A stretch of 64,000 nt of DNA from Bradyrhizobium sp. B124 (GTDB lineage Bacteria > Pseudomonadota > Alphaproteobacteria > Rhizobiales > Xanthobacteraceae). Under the pieces are notes generated by a model. The model did not search any database, was not told the origin of the DNA, and saw only the letters and a list, made by a program, of their open reading frames with translations. The translations under genes were made by a program, and so were the position numbers. The stretch spans positions 8,002,001-8,066,000 of the forward strand of contig NZ_CP152413.1 of NCBI RefSeq assembly GCF_038967635.1, written 5' to 3'. Of the stretch, positions 18,180 through 26,314 are shown piece after piece (within the stretch, counting starts at the first letter, position 1; every line of letters begins with the position of its first letter).

Positions 18180-19030
18180 GTGAGTCAGCCGCGCGACGAT
18201 CGCCAGGACGACCTATTTCGGGCTTCTCTGGATGCGATCATCAACCTTCGTCATCCGCTGGTGCGGCTTGCGGCGGAGATTGATTGGGATTTTCTGGCGA
18301 AGCGCTTCAGCTCGGTCTGTCGCATCGGGCCGGGCCAGCCGCCGCTGCCAACGAGGTTCGTGGCCGGGCTGTTCATCCTCAAACATATGCACAATCTGTC
18401 GGACGAAGCGCTGTGCGACAGGTGGGTAGAGAATCCGTATTTCCAGTATTTCTGCGGCGAAGTGGTGTTCCGGCACGAGCTGCCGTTTGACCGCTCGTCG
18501 TTGACCCGCTGGCGCCAGCGATTGGGCGAGGAGCAGATCGCCGCGTTGTTGCAGGAGAGCCTCTCGGTGGCGCATCGGGCCGGGGCGATCGAGACCAAAG
18601 ATCTCGAGCGGATCGTGGTGGACACCACCGTGCAGGAGAAGGCGATCGCGCATCCGACCGATGCGCGGCTCACCCACCGCGCGATCGAGAAGCTGGTCGA
18701 CCTGGGCAAACGCGAGGGTGTCGAACTGCGTCAGAGCTATCTGCGCGTAGCCGAGCGTGCCACCATCATGGTGGGGCGCTACACCCATGCCCATCAGTTC
18801 AAGCGCGCCCGGCGCGAACTCAAATTCCTGCGAACCCGGCTCGGCCGCGTGATCCGTGATATCAGCCGCAAGATCGAGGGCAATCCCGCGCTCGATGACC
18901 GGTTCGGCCCGCTGCTCGATCTCGCGCGGCAGGTCCGCCTTCAAGAGCAGCGCCCGCGCGGGCCCAAGGTCTACTCGCGGCACGCCCCCGAGGTGGAGTG
19001 CATCGGCAAAGGCAAGGCCCGAGCGCCATA
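18180..19030 (+). pseudogene. IS5-family transposase, 3'-truncated
   Basis: The GTG at 18180 has a GGAG site and opens MSQPRDDRQDDLFRASLD. The DDE transposase then runs intact through RFVAGLFILKHMHNLSDEAL, the first acidic motif VVDTTVQEKAIAHPTDARL, and up to HAPEVECIGKGKARAPYE. There the family continues for another 100-150 residues with the remaining catalytic acids. Here the sequence breaks off at about 19030 into unrelated DNA (ELMASTTAAPG). It should be inactive. Confidence 0.8.
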
Positions 19031-19103
19031 TGAGTTAATGGCATCGACCACGGCCGCTCCCGGCGGCAACATAAAGTCCCCGGCAAGAGAAGGAGCGCAA
19101 GCC

Positions 19104-19226
19104 ATGCCCCATACGATTGTCACGATCGGTATCGATCTAGGCAAGAACACATTCCATGTGGTGGGTTTCGATGCCACGGGTGCAATCATCCTACGCAAGA
19201 AGCGATCGAGAAATCAGCTTGAGCCG
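19104..19226 (+). pseudogene. IS110-family transposase N-terminal fragment
   Basis: An ATG with an upstream AAGGAG motif opens MPHTIVTIGIDLGKNTFHVV then GFDATGAIILRKK. This is the RuvC-like start of IS110 transposases, with the first acidic residue in IGIDLGK. Similarity ends after about 40 residues. Confidence 0.7.
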
Positions 19227-19541
19227 CTATCCTGGCGGATGAATCCGAAACCTGCGTCAGGATTGACGTGCTTGATGATGCCCTGATTCAATCGACGCTC
19301 CTGGCGGGATGGCCGCGTCCAGATCACCAAATGATTTGGCATCGCCGATGAACGTGAGTCTGCCACCAGCTTTCGTAGCGAGAGCTTTGCCCTGATATCG
19401 CTTGGCGCAATGCCGCGAGCGATCGCTCTGATCCTTGAATGTATCGCTCTTTTACCTGGTCGAACGTCACGATGGGTATGATCAGATTGCAGATGACACG
19501 TGTTTCGTCGAAGTTCTCTCTCGTAACTTCGACCTGCTTCG
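19227..19541. other. IS debris, no gene
   Basis: Follows the IS110 fragment. No frame here has family similarity I can name. Confidence 0.35.
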
Positions 19542-19820
19542 TCAGCCGACCATACCGACCGGACGGCCTGGATCGGTCCTCGATGCGATAGACGAGGGGG
19601 GCTCGGCCTCGACCTCTGCGATCGTCGCGACGTCGCGGGCTTCCTCGTTCCTGAGATCGGTGAGAAACGACCCGAGCCGGTCGCGGTTTGCTTCGAACTT
19701 AGAGAAAAGGGCGCCTCGGCAGGAAGCGGTCTGCCCGCTGCCGAAGGGGCGTTTGTAACCGTGCGCCGCTATCAGCCCGGTGTTGGCTTTCACGAATCTG
19801 CCACAGCACTGGCACGTCAT
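19542..19820 (-). CDS. Small zinc-ribbon-like protein, probably a fragment
   Basis: A 92-residue frame opening MTCQCCGRFVKANTGLIAAH, then HGYKRPFGSGQTASCRGALF. The CxxC pair plus a later Cys and His resembles a short zinc-binding domain seen in phage and plasmid hypothetical proteins (CPxCGRxIKANTGLIAHHGY...QTASC). The C-terminal 20 residues look out of frame, so the gene may be truncated. The function is unknown. Confidence 0.45.
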   Translation of the reverse strand: MTCQCCGRFVKANTGLIAAHGYKRPFGSGQTASCRGALFSKFEANRDRLGSFLTDLRNEEARDVATIAEVEAEPPSSIASRTDPGRPVGMVG

Positions 19821-20151
19821 CTCGCCGCCTCGCCTGACGGCTTGGACGACGAAGACGAAATGGCGAAAGCGAAGGAGAATTTCGTCGAAGCCGGGACGAA
19901 GTGCTTCGCCGGAGGCGCCGAGGGCGTCCCGGAGCGATTCAAGCGGCTAGGCCGCTGAAACGCGGGCCGACCGCTCGGGGCCGGCGCAGTTTTCAGAGCG
20001 CGCTCGGGACAGGTACCATCGACCGCATGCGACATCTTCGGCGCCGTCTACGGGGCGGCGCAGACGACGTCGAAGGCGCGGGCCAGCTCCTCGCATTTAC
20101 CGGCTCCTGGCGAGCAGATTTTCGAGAAACGGACGCCCTTCCTCTTTATAG
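19821..20151. other. Region upstream of hipBA
   Basis: No supported gene. Short frames only, up to the first operator palindrome at 20152. Confidence 0.4.
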
Positions 20152-20323
20152 TTTCCCGATCGGAAAAAAATAGGCTCGCTTATCGGTCCCGATGGCAAGT
20201 GGATTTACCGCTCGGGAAATTTAACTCTTCGCGAGCTAGACTAGTTCCAAGCTCGAATATTCCCGCTCGGGAAATTTTTCTTGAAAACGCTAGTCTGTTT
20301 TATTAAATATTCCCGCTCGGGAA
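20152..20323 (+). promoter_or_regulatory. hipBA promoter with four operator palindromes
   Basis: Four copies of a palindrome close to TTCCCG-CT-CGGGAA lie at 20152-20166 (TTTCCCGATCGGAAA), 20204-20219 (left arm imperfect, TTTACCG), 20260-20273 and 20310-20323. Their centres are 50-55 bases apart, about five helical turns. The last one touches the hipB start codon. HipB-type antitoxins bind several spaced operators and bend the DNA for autorepression. Here the half-site TTCCCG differs from the TATCC of Escherichia coli. Confidence 0.75.
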
Positions 20324-20324
20324 A

Positions 20325-20606
20325 ATGGATATGGCTATCACGACGACATCGGAGCTCGGCGAGACCATTCGGAACCGACGCACGTCGCTTGGGCTACGGC
20401 AACAGGACCTAGCGCTTGCGGCGAACGTCGGCGTGCGGTTCATCGTCGATATCGAAAATGGCAAGGAAACCAGTCAAGTAGGCCTCGTCCTTCGGCTGCT
20501 CGGTGCGCTCGGCATAACGCTGACTGCCCAAATGCATCCGGCGCCGACGGCACGGCCGACGGCCGACGATGCCGAGCCCTTCGACCCAGAGCAATTCCAT
20601 CCGTGA
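20325..20606 (+). CDS. hipB: HipB-like antitoxin, Xre-family HTH
   Basis: A 93-residue DNA-binding antitoxin. Residues 10-65 form the helix-turn-helix (LGETIRNRRTSLGLRQQDLA, then VGVRFIVDIENGKETSQVGL), the usual HipB form with the RFIxxIENGK turn. The last 20 residues are acidic and proline-rich. It neutralises HipA and represses the operon at the palindromes directly upstream. The start is either the ATG at 20325 or that at 20331; both lie right after the last operator, so repression would also block initiation. It overlaps hipA by four bases. Confidence 0.88.
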   Translation: MDMAITTTSELGETIRNRRTSLGLRQQDLALAANVGVRFIVDIENGKETSQVGLVLRLLGALGITLTAQMHPAPTARPTADDAEPFDPEQFHP

Positions 20607-21967
20607 TGAACACGAAGAAATTCGGCGCCGCTGGCGAAACCCTCCAAGTCCGCTTCGGCGACGAGCTCGTCGGACTGCTGCGCCGTCGCTCGGAAGAGAT
20701 CCAAGACATCGAGTTCGTGTACGATAACGCGTGGATGGCGGATCCGCAGGCGTTCGCCGTCTCCACCCGTATGCCGTTGGCGCAACAGATCCACGATCCG
20801 GGCGTCGTGTACCGATGGTTTCTGAATCTGCTGCCGGAAGGACGAACGCTTGCCACCATAGGTACCATCCTCAAGATTGCGGAAGCGGACGTCTTCGCGC
20901 TCCTGGAAGAATTGGGAGAGGACCTTCCCGGAGCGCTCGCGGTGTACCGTCCTGCCGACCAGCGCCCGGGCCGCAGGCCGCGGTACCATCGCCTGACGGA
21001 AGCAGAGCTCGCCGCGGCGATCCGCCGTCTTCCGGAGAAGCCGCTTCTCGTCGGCGAGGAGGGCATCCACATGTCCTTGGCAGGCGCGCAGGACAAACTT
21101 CCCGTCGTCCGATATCCGGACGGTGGCATCGGCCTCGCGCTCGACGGCGCGCCTACGACGCACATCCTCAAACCGGCCAACAAGCGTCTCAACAACGCGG
21201 TCGAGAACGAAGCCTTCTGCCTTCGTCTCGCGGCAAAGGTGAAGTTGCCCGTCGCCGAGTGCACCATCGGCAAGGCCGAGGATCTCGATTACCTCCTCGT
21301 GAAGAGGTACGACCGCGAACCCCACGGGCGAAGCATCCGGAGAATCCATCAGGAGGACTTTTGCCAGGCGACCGGCCACATCCCTTCGACGAAGTACGAG
21401 TCCAATCCGGCGACCAAGTTGCGCGGTCCGACGTTGAAGGACTGCTTCGACGTCCTGAGGAACACGCAGGCCGGCGCGTTCAACGCGACCCGTTTCCTCG
21501 ACTTCTTCGTATTCAACGTGCTCTGCGGAAACGTCGACGCCCACTCGAAGAACTACTCGTTGCTCCTTCAGCCCGGCGGAGCCGTCTCGATGGCACCCCT
21601 CTACGACGTCATGAACGGAGACATCTATCCGGACGTCACGCGCAACATGGCGATGAAGATCGCGGGCAAGAACCGTGGCCACTACATCCACGCGCGGCAT
21701 TGGAACAGCATGGCTGAGGAGAACAAACTTTCCGCGTCGCAAGTGCGGCGCCGCGTCGGTGACCTGTCTCAAGCCGTTCTCGATGCGCTCCCGTCCGTCG
21801 TCGACGAATTGAATGCGCTGAAGGTCTCGCCCGTCTACAAGCAGCTTTCCGACTTCGTCGCGGGTTACTGCCGTGACATGCTGCACAATCTGAAGACCGA
21901 CGTCGCCGACGAGCCGGCGGATGATCCGGAATCCGATAACGCTGCGCGCCCGCCGGGATTCTCTTGA
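20603..21967 (+). CDS. hipA: HipA-like serine/threonine kinase toxin
   Basis: A 454-residue kinase toxin. HipA of Escherichia coli phosphorylates glutamyl-tRNA synthetase and induces dormancy. The N-terminal HipA domain covers residues 5-110. The ATP-site loop SLAGAQDKLPV, the catalytic GNVDAHSKN and the metal-binding PLYDV are all intact, so the kinase should be active. It is linked to hipB by an ATGA overlap (20603-20606). A 15-20 residue acidic tail (ADEPADDPESDN) extends past the usual end. The large minus-strand frame over this gene is an antisense artefact. Confidence 0.9.
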   Translation: MMNTKKFGAAGETLQVRFGDELVGLLRRRSEEIQDIEFVYDNAWMADPQAFAVSTRMPLAQQIHDPGVVYRWFLNLLPEGRTLATIGTILKIAEADVFALLEELGEDLPGALAVYRPADQRPGRRPRYHRLTEAELAAAIRRLPEKPLLVGEEGIHMSLAGAQDKLPVVRYPDGGIGLALDGAPTTHILKPANKRLNNAVENEAFCLRLAAKVKLPVAECTIGKAEDLDYLLVKRYDREPHGRSIRRIHQEDFCQATGHIPSTKYESNPATKLRGPTLKDCFDVLRNTQAGAFNATRFLDFFVFNVLCGNVDAHSKNYSLLLQPGGAVSMAPLYDVMNGDIYPDVTRNMAMKIAGKNRGHYIHARHWNSMAEENKLSASQVRRRVGDLSQAVLDALPSVVDELNALKVSPVYKQLSDFVAGYCRDMLHNLKTDVADEPADDPESDNAARPPGFS

Positions 21968-22186
21968 ACGCTGCGCGATCCGAACGCCGATAGCGCGCGC
22001 CTGCTGCTGCCGTCAGTTCTTTCCGCGTTGCCATGCTTAGCCACCCCATCTTCGCCCCCGCTCGTTCCCGATCCAAGGGAGCAATTTACGTGAGGCAACG
22101 GCTCAGCATCCGGTAACAATTAGGGCGAGGCAATGCGACCTGTTCCGGGGTCGTCACATCCAGAGCAGGGGCTTGGAATGCAGGTA

Positions 22187-23413
22187 TCATCCCAACGACA
22201 ATGGCTCCGTCTCTGTCTCCGTCTCGATCGAGTGCGGCGGCTCGCCATGGAGCTTGGCCTCAAAGCCCCGCAGCCGCCGATAAATCGAAATCAGTTCGAC
22301 AATGGTGCTCCATGAGTTGATGAGATACTGAAACGAGGTTCTGACCTGCGTGAACGCATTCAAAATCTGGTTCATCGCGCCAAGCGTAATCTTGCCCGCA
22401 ATGATCGTGGGTGCGAGCAAGACATAGGGGAAAATGACGTCGGTCTGCAGGTAAACGATGCGGCCCACGTTGAAGTACATGAAGTTCAGATAAAGCCGGA
22501 AATAGTTCCTGCGAATGTCGCCAAACAGCGCGCTCAATCCCGGCGGGTCGGCGCGGGCGGGGTCGTCCTCGCCGAGCACGAGTTCCTTGCGATAGGCCGC
22601 TTCCACCCGCTGGTTGAAAAACTCGATTCTCGGCAAGCGGATTCCGATCAACGCGAGAACGCCGGTGCCGAGCACCGACCAGATCACTGCTGCAAACACC
22701 AGCGGATAGGGAATGGAACCGATCAGAGGTAGTTCTGTGACATTGCTGGATAACCTCACCAGAACAGGCAGGAAAGCCAGGAGCGTGAGCACGGCACTGA
22801 TGAGGTTGACGCCGAGACCTTCCGTCGTGCTCGCAAAGCGCATGGTGTCTTCCTGAACGCGCTGCGAGGCGCCTTCGATTGCGCGCAGCCGCGGCCAGCT
22901 TGCAACATAGAAATCGTTCATCGCCGTCCGCCAGCGGAAGATGTAGTGACTGACGAAGAAACGCGTCATCACACCGACCACGACCGCAACAAGAGCAATG
23001 CCGGCAAATGTCCACAACTCGCTGTAGAATTGCTGGACCGTCACTGGCGCCGATTTCGAAAGCGCGGCCTGGACAAGGTCATAGAATGGCCCATACCAGC
23101 TGTTGATGGCGACGCTGACCTGGACCTGAAAGTAGGAGGTGAACAATATCAGCGCGGAGCCAAGAATCGACCACGTCGCCCAAGGATGCGGCGCAACCAA
23201 CATCCAGCTAGCCGCAAATATCGCGGCGCACGCGGCGAAATAGAAGTCGAACCAGAGAGCCGGCGCCGACGCGAACGTCGCCAACCCGACCGGCCTTTGC
23301 GGCGCTTCGAATAGATTGCTCGCGAAGCCATACCAGACCAGCATCGCCAGTGCGGTCCAAACGATCGCCGAGAGAAAGAATAGCTTGGGTCGGGGGAAGA
23401 ACGAGACGAACAT
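22187..23413 (-). CDS. bacA: BacA/SbmA-type peptide importer
   Basis: A 408-residue inner-membrane protein of the SbmA/BacA family, proton-driven importers of antimicrobial and nodule cysteine-rich peptides. The start at 23413 gives the family's beginning [13 protein letters not shown]. Typical stretches follow: [54 protein letters not shown] and [18 protein letters not shown]. There is no ATPase domain, so it is not BclA/BacA-ABC. BacA protects Sinorhizobium inside nodules with such peptides; in a Bradyrhizobium the need depends on the host. It stands alone on its strand, and the gene looks intact. Confidence 0.88.
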   Translation of the reverse strand: MFVSFFPRPKLFFLSAIVWTALAMLVWYGFASNLFEAPQRPVGLATFASAPALWFDFYFAACAAIFAASWMLVAPHPWATWSILGSALILFTSYFQVQVSVAINSWYGPFYDLVQAALSKSAPVTVQQFYSELWTFAGIALVAVVVGVMTRFFVSHYIFRWRTAMNDFYVASWPRLRAIEGASQRVQEDTMRFASTTEGLGVNLISAVLTLLAFLPVLVRLSSNVTELPLIGSIPYPLVFAAVIWSVLGTGVLALIGIRLPRIEFFNQRVEAAYRKELVLGEDDPARADPPGLSALFGDIRRNYFRLYLNFMYFNVGRIVYLQTDVIFPYVLLAPTIIAGKITLGAMNQILNAFTQVRTSFQYLINSWSTIVELISIYRRLRGFEAKLHGEPPHSIETETETEPLSLG

Positions 23414-23823
23414 GGTCAGCACTGAAGTCCAAGCATCTGTGGCCTCTTGGACTACAGGAGACCGTCGGGCATCGTCAACTTAATCGATCGCCGAGCTGAA
23501 GGAGTCGCTTCTCAAAGGTTCGAGATTCGGCGATTGCGCTTGTCGTGGAGATTTCGCGCCGAGTCGCAAAGGCTCGCTCGCGCGAAGCACGACGGAAGTC
23601 AGCAGTGGCGGCTCCGGGATAGGGATATGGAAACGGTTCGCAACCTGATCGTGAACTCACAGAAACCGTTGAGCCTGATGGGACGATTTGAAACGCTTCA
23701 TGATCCGCTCGCGTCGCCGCGCCGGCTGATGAGACTTCTCGGCCGATTGTTGAGAGCTTTGTGCTGGCGATGTTCAACGTGAAAGCCCGTCTTTGCCCTC
23801 GCAGCGCCGGCCGCTCCAATTTG
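23414..23823. other. Promoter side of bacA and unassigned DNA
   Basis: No gene supported. It should contain the bacA promoter. Frames on both strands are short and unlike proteins I know. Confidence 0.4.
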
Positions 23824-24033
23824 TTAACTTGACGGCGCCCTCCTGAGTGTTCCGAAGTCGTTGACCAGATGTATCTCGATCAGCCTGAGGTCTTCCTCAC
23901 TTAGGCGACCCGGCTTATCGAACAACGTCAGCGGAATGGTCGCTTTCCCGACATCATGGAGCATCGCCGCGAGCAGAAGTCGCCCTACTGGCGAACCAAG
24001 ACTGCGACCGAAATCTGCGGCGAACACGTAGGC
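23824..24033 (-). pseudogene. HD-GYP phosphodiesterase fragment
   Basis: About 70 codons reading AYVFAADFGRSLGSPVGRLL, LAAMLHDVGKATIPLTLFDK and PGRLSEEDLRLIEIH. The HD pair in MLHDVGK and the following LFDKPGRLSEEE pattern belong to HD-GYP c-di-GMP phosphodiesterases. The downstream GYP motif is missing and the upstream part is unrelated, so this is a relic. Confidence 0.65.
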
Positions 24034-24106
24034 AGTGCTGAAAGGTGGCCCTCGTGACGGTGGCGAACTTTGTGGCTCCATGCGAACAGCGTCTTTTAAC
24101 GTCGCT

Positions 24107-24628
24107 CTATTTGGCTGCTCGCAACATTGGCGTGAGCGGCGGCGAAGAACCATGTTGTATTCTAACAATGATCTTGAAGCCGTGGCGTCGATAAAACGGA
24201 ATGTGCTCGGGATTTGAGCTTTCAAGATAGGCGGTAATGCCCTGCTCATCGCATCGTTGAAGAGCGGATTTCATCAGTAATGTGCCAAGTCCTTGTCCGA
24301 CCCAGTTCGGATCGGCCGCGATGAGAGGCAGGTACCAGTGCGGCTCGGGCGGATGATGTTCGACCATTTCCTGCCGCAGGAGCGCCATATCTCCGGTGAT
24401 CTCCGGAGTCAGGGACCGTGCCACTATTTCGTCCAACGCGGAGTCGTCTTGCTGCACGCCAGGCGGCAGCCACAGGGCTGCGGCGCGGATCCCTCCCGTG
24501 ACGTACGCCGTGCCATGCTCGAATGCTCGTCCACCAGAGGCGTTAACGAACTGAGGCATGCTTCGAAGATATTGCCTTACGTCAGGCCAACTCCAGCGCA
24601 TCAATGGATCGACGGCAAAGCCGAGCAC
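24107..24628 (-). CDS. GNAT-family N-acetyltransferase
   Basis: A 173-residue soluble acetyltransferase. The acetyl-CoA loop (WVGQGLGTLLMKSAL) and the ending (YLESSNPEHIPFYRRHGFKI) are clear. The first residues GFAVDPLMRWSWPDVRQYL match the family a little after its usual start, so 10-20 N-terminal residues may be missing or out of frame upstream. The substrate is unknown. It may be intact from an upstream GTG/ATG or slightly truncated. Confidence 0.75.
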   Translation of the reverse strand: MLGFAVDPLMRWSWPDVRQYLRSMPQFVNASGGRAFEHGTAYVTGGIRAAALWLPPGVQQDDSALDEIVARSLTPEITGDMALLRQEMVEHHPPEPHWYLPLIAADPNWVGQGLGTLLMKSALQRCDEQGITAYLESSNPEHIPFYRRHGFKIIVRIQHGSSPPLTPMLRAAK

Positions 24629-24833
24629 AATTGTCCAGACGGTGCTTGTTCGAGTGGTTGCATTCGCGCATGTGATATCGCGACTCCGCGAGCATGATGT
24701 GGGTTCCGGGTTGTCTTTCTATCTGTCAGAGGTAAACGGCACGACAAAGGGCGCTTAACGAAACAGGATACATTCGGAGCTGCGCCGGATGCGCCGGGGC
24801 TCTGTTTCGGGCCCCTCCTAACAAGGCTGCTGC

Positions 24834-24927
24834 GGAAGATTGGTAGTGACCAGACAAACGAGACGCGGCCGATCGGCAGATTCGTGATATCGGCCGGCTG
24901 CAAATGCTTCTGCCCGCTTGTGATCAT
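24834..24927 (-). pseudogene. Possible IS3 orfB fragment
   Basis: The minus strand reads LQPADITNLPIGRVSFVWSL, close to the DITYLPIGRxFLYLV motif of IS3 transposases such as the one at 15.7 kb. It is only about 30 codons long. Confidence 0.3.
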
Positions 24928-25140
24928 GTTGCGTAACAGCTCAGGATAGATCCATAGCCCGGCCCCGGCTCGCTCGTGCTCGGCTTCCGGAGCGCTTTTG
25001 TTTCCATCGGTGCAATCGCTATGCCATACCGCATATCGAGCGACGCCCCCGGCGACTTACCCATCCGATTGATCCCGTAGCCCCTGGCGAGTGCTCTCAG
25101 GCTCTCTTGACTATTTTGTATTGCGCGACGGACTGCCTCC
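24928..25140. other. Unassigned region
   Basis: Nothing recognised between the IS3-like fragment and the effector-repeat relic. Confidence 0.35.
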
Positions 25141-25300
25141 GTCTTTGGCCGGCGGATCCTGCCAGAGCTCGCTCAGACGCCTACGCTGCTCTTTGAGTCT
25201 TTGGTTGACCTGAATGCGCAAACGCCGTCGGAGTTGCGCGACGATGCTGCTGCGCCAGCGCAGTCTGCCAGAGTCGTTAAGACATCTACGCTGAATCATT
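25141..25300 (+). pseudogene. Decayed fragment of a NopD-like effector repeat
   Basis: One frame reads ARSDAY (about 25168) and, after a frameshift, SLVDLNAQTPSELRDDAAAP then AQSARV. Both match the 36-residue repeat units of the intact effector further right (ARARSDAY, LVHLDAPTPSELRDDAHFAA). It is a lone repeat module 1.1 kb upstream of the intact gene, without start, promoter or protease domain. Confidence 0.7.
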
Positions 25301-26246
25301 TGTTGATCCCGCCCTCGGCGTCCTCCGGCTGCTGCGATCTTTACGTCGCTCAGCAGGCGATCGGTCGTCACCGCGCTCACCTTCAGAACCGGCCCACCGC
25401 TCATCGGCAGAAAGCTTCAATCTGCCGTGCGTTCAAGTGCCGGGAGCGAGAACGGCTCGCGACTAGCCGTTTACTGCAGAGCCGGTCAGAGGCGTCCCAT
25501 AGCACAATCAGTCAGCGCGAATGGAAGCCCCATAGGTCCGGCTTGGACGCCGCGGCACGGCCGATCCCGATGCCCCGTCCACCGACTGTGGTCGGATCGC
25601 GTGCGGTGCAAAGCTCGTCCAGGAGTCGTCCCTTCTCACGCCGCCCGCCCACCCGGTGACGCTCGGCCAGGGCTGATGTGATCTCGCGCTTTGCGCGCAT
25701 GCTGATCGTCGCCGCCGCAGCCGCCACCGAACTGATCCGGCAGCTCCGCCCCAGGCACACTGGGAAGTTGTCCGGTAACATTTTTAGTGAGGCAATGCGC
25801 CCCTCGGCGACACGAGGATTACTCTCTTCTTGGATAGCCGATGAGAGAGCGAATGAAAGAAGAACGAATCGCGGAAGGCTCGTCGTGGATTGGCGAGAAC
25901 GATCCGGATCAACTGTGGCTTGGCACCCGTGCGTCCACCTGCGGCGCCGCCGGTATGCCGTTTTGCACTAGTTGCTCGCTATCGAACGGAGCGTCTCCCT
26001 GGGGCGATAGCGTGAGACTATCGTTTGGGGCACCGCGCAGTGCCTTGTGGCTAAGGACGCGCCCGATGACTAGGCGCGTCCCACAACCCGAGCAATGACG
26101 AGTCGTCGGCTCCCATGCCGCCGCAAGACTTCAACGCCCGGGAGGAAGGCGGGTCCTGACACCCCATGAAGCTCCGCGACGATCGAAAGCCGCGGGGCCG
26201 TTTCGTTCTGCAGATGTTGCGATGCATTGCCTCACGAGCCACGATC
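25301..26246. other. About 0.9 kb without an intact gene
   Basis: Fragmented frames only. At 25771-25799 it contains a motif (CCGGTAACA...GAGGCAATGCG) that recurs at 22109-22137. An inverted GCATTGCCTCAC lies at 26223-26234. These may be ends of an unidentified mobile element. Confidence 0.35.
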
Positions 26247-26270
26247 TCGTCAGCTTCTGGAAAGCCTATC
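26247..26270 (+). promoter_or_regulatory. tts box upstream of the NopD-like effector gene
   Basis: TCGTCAGCTTCTGGAAAGCC followed by TATC fits the tts-box pattern with a mismatch at the central CG (GG instead) and one in AGCT (AGCC). It lies 45 bases before the start codon and supports control by TtsI. Confidence 0.75.
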
Positions 26271-26314
26271 CATAATAGGATCAGCTCAATTGATTTCTTG
26301 GACGTGAGGCTAGC

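Noticed and set aside
20474..21886. 470-codon open frame on the minus strand over hipA
   Set aside because: Antisense of an intact HipA kinase with all motifs. The frame is kept open by GC-rich third positions; no motif or ribosome site of its own.
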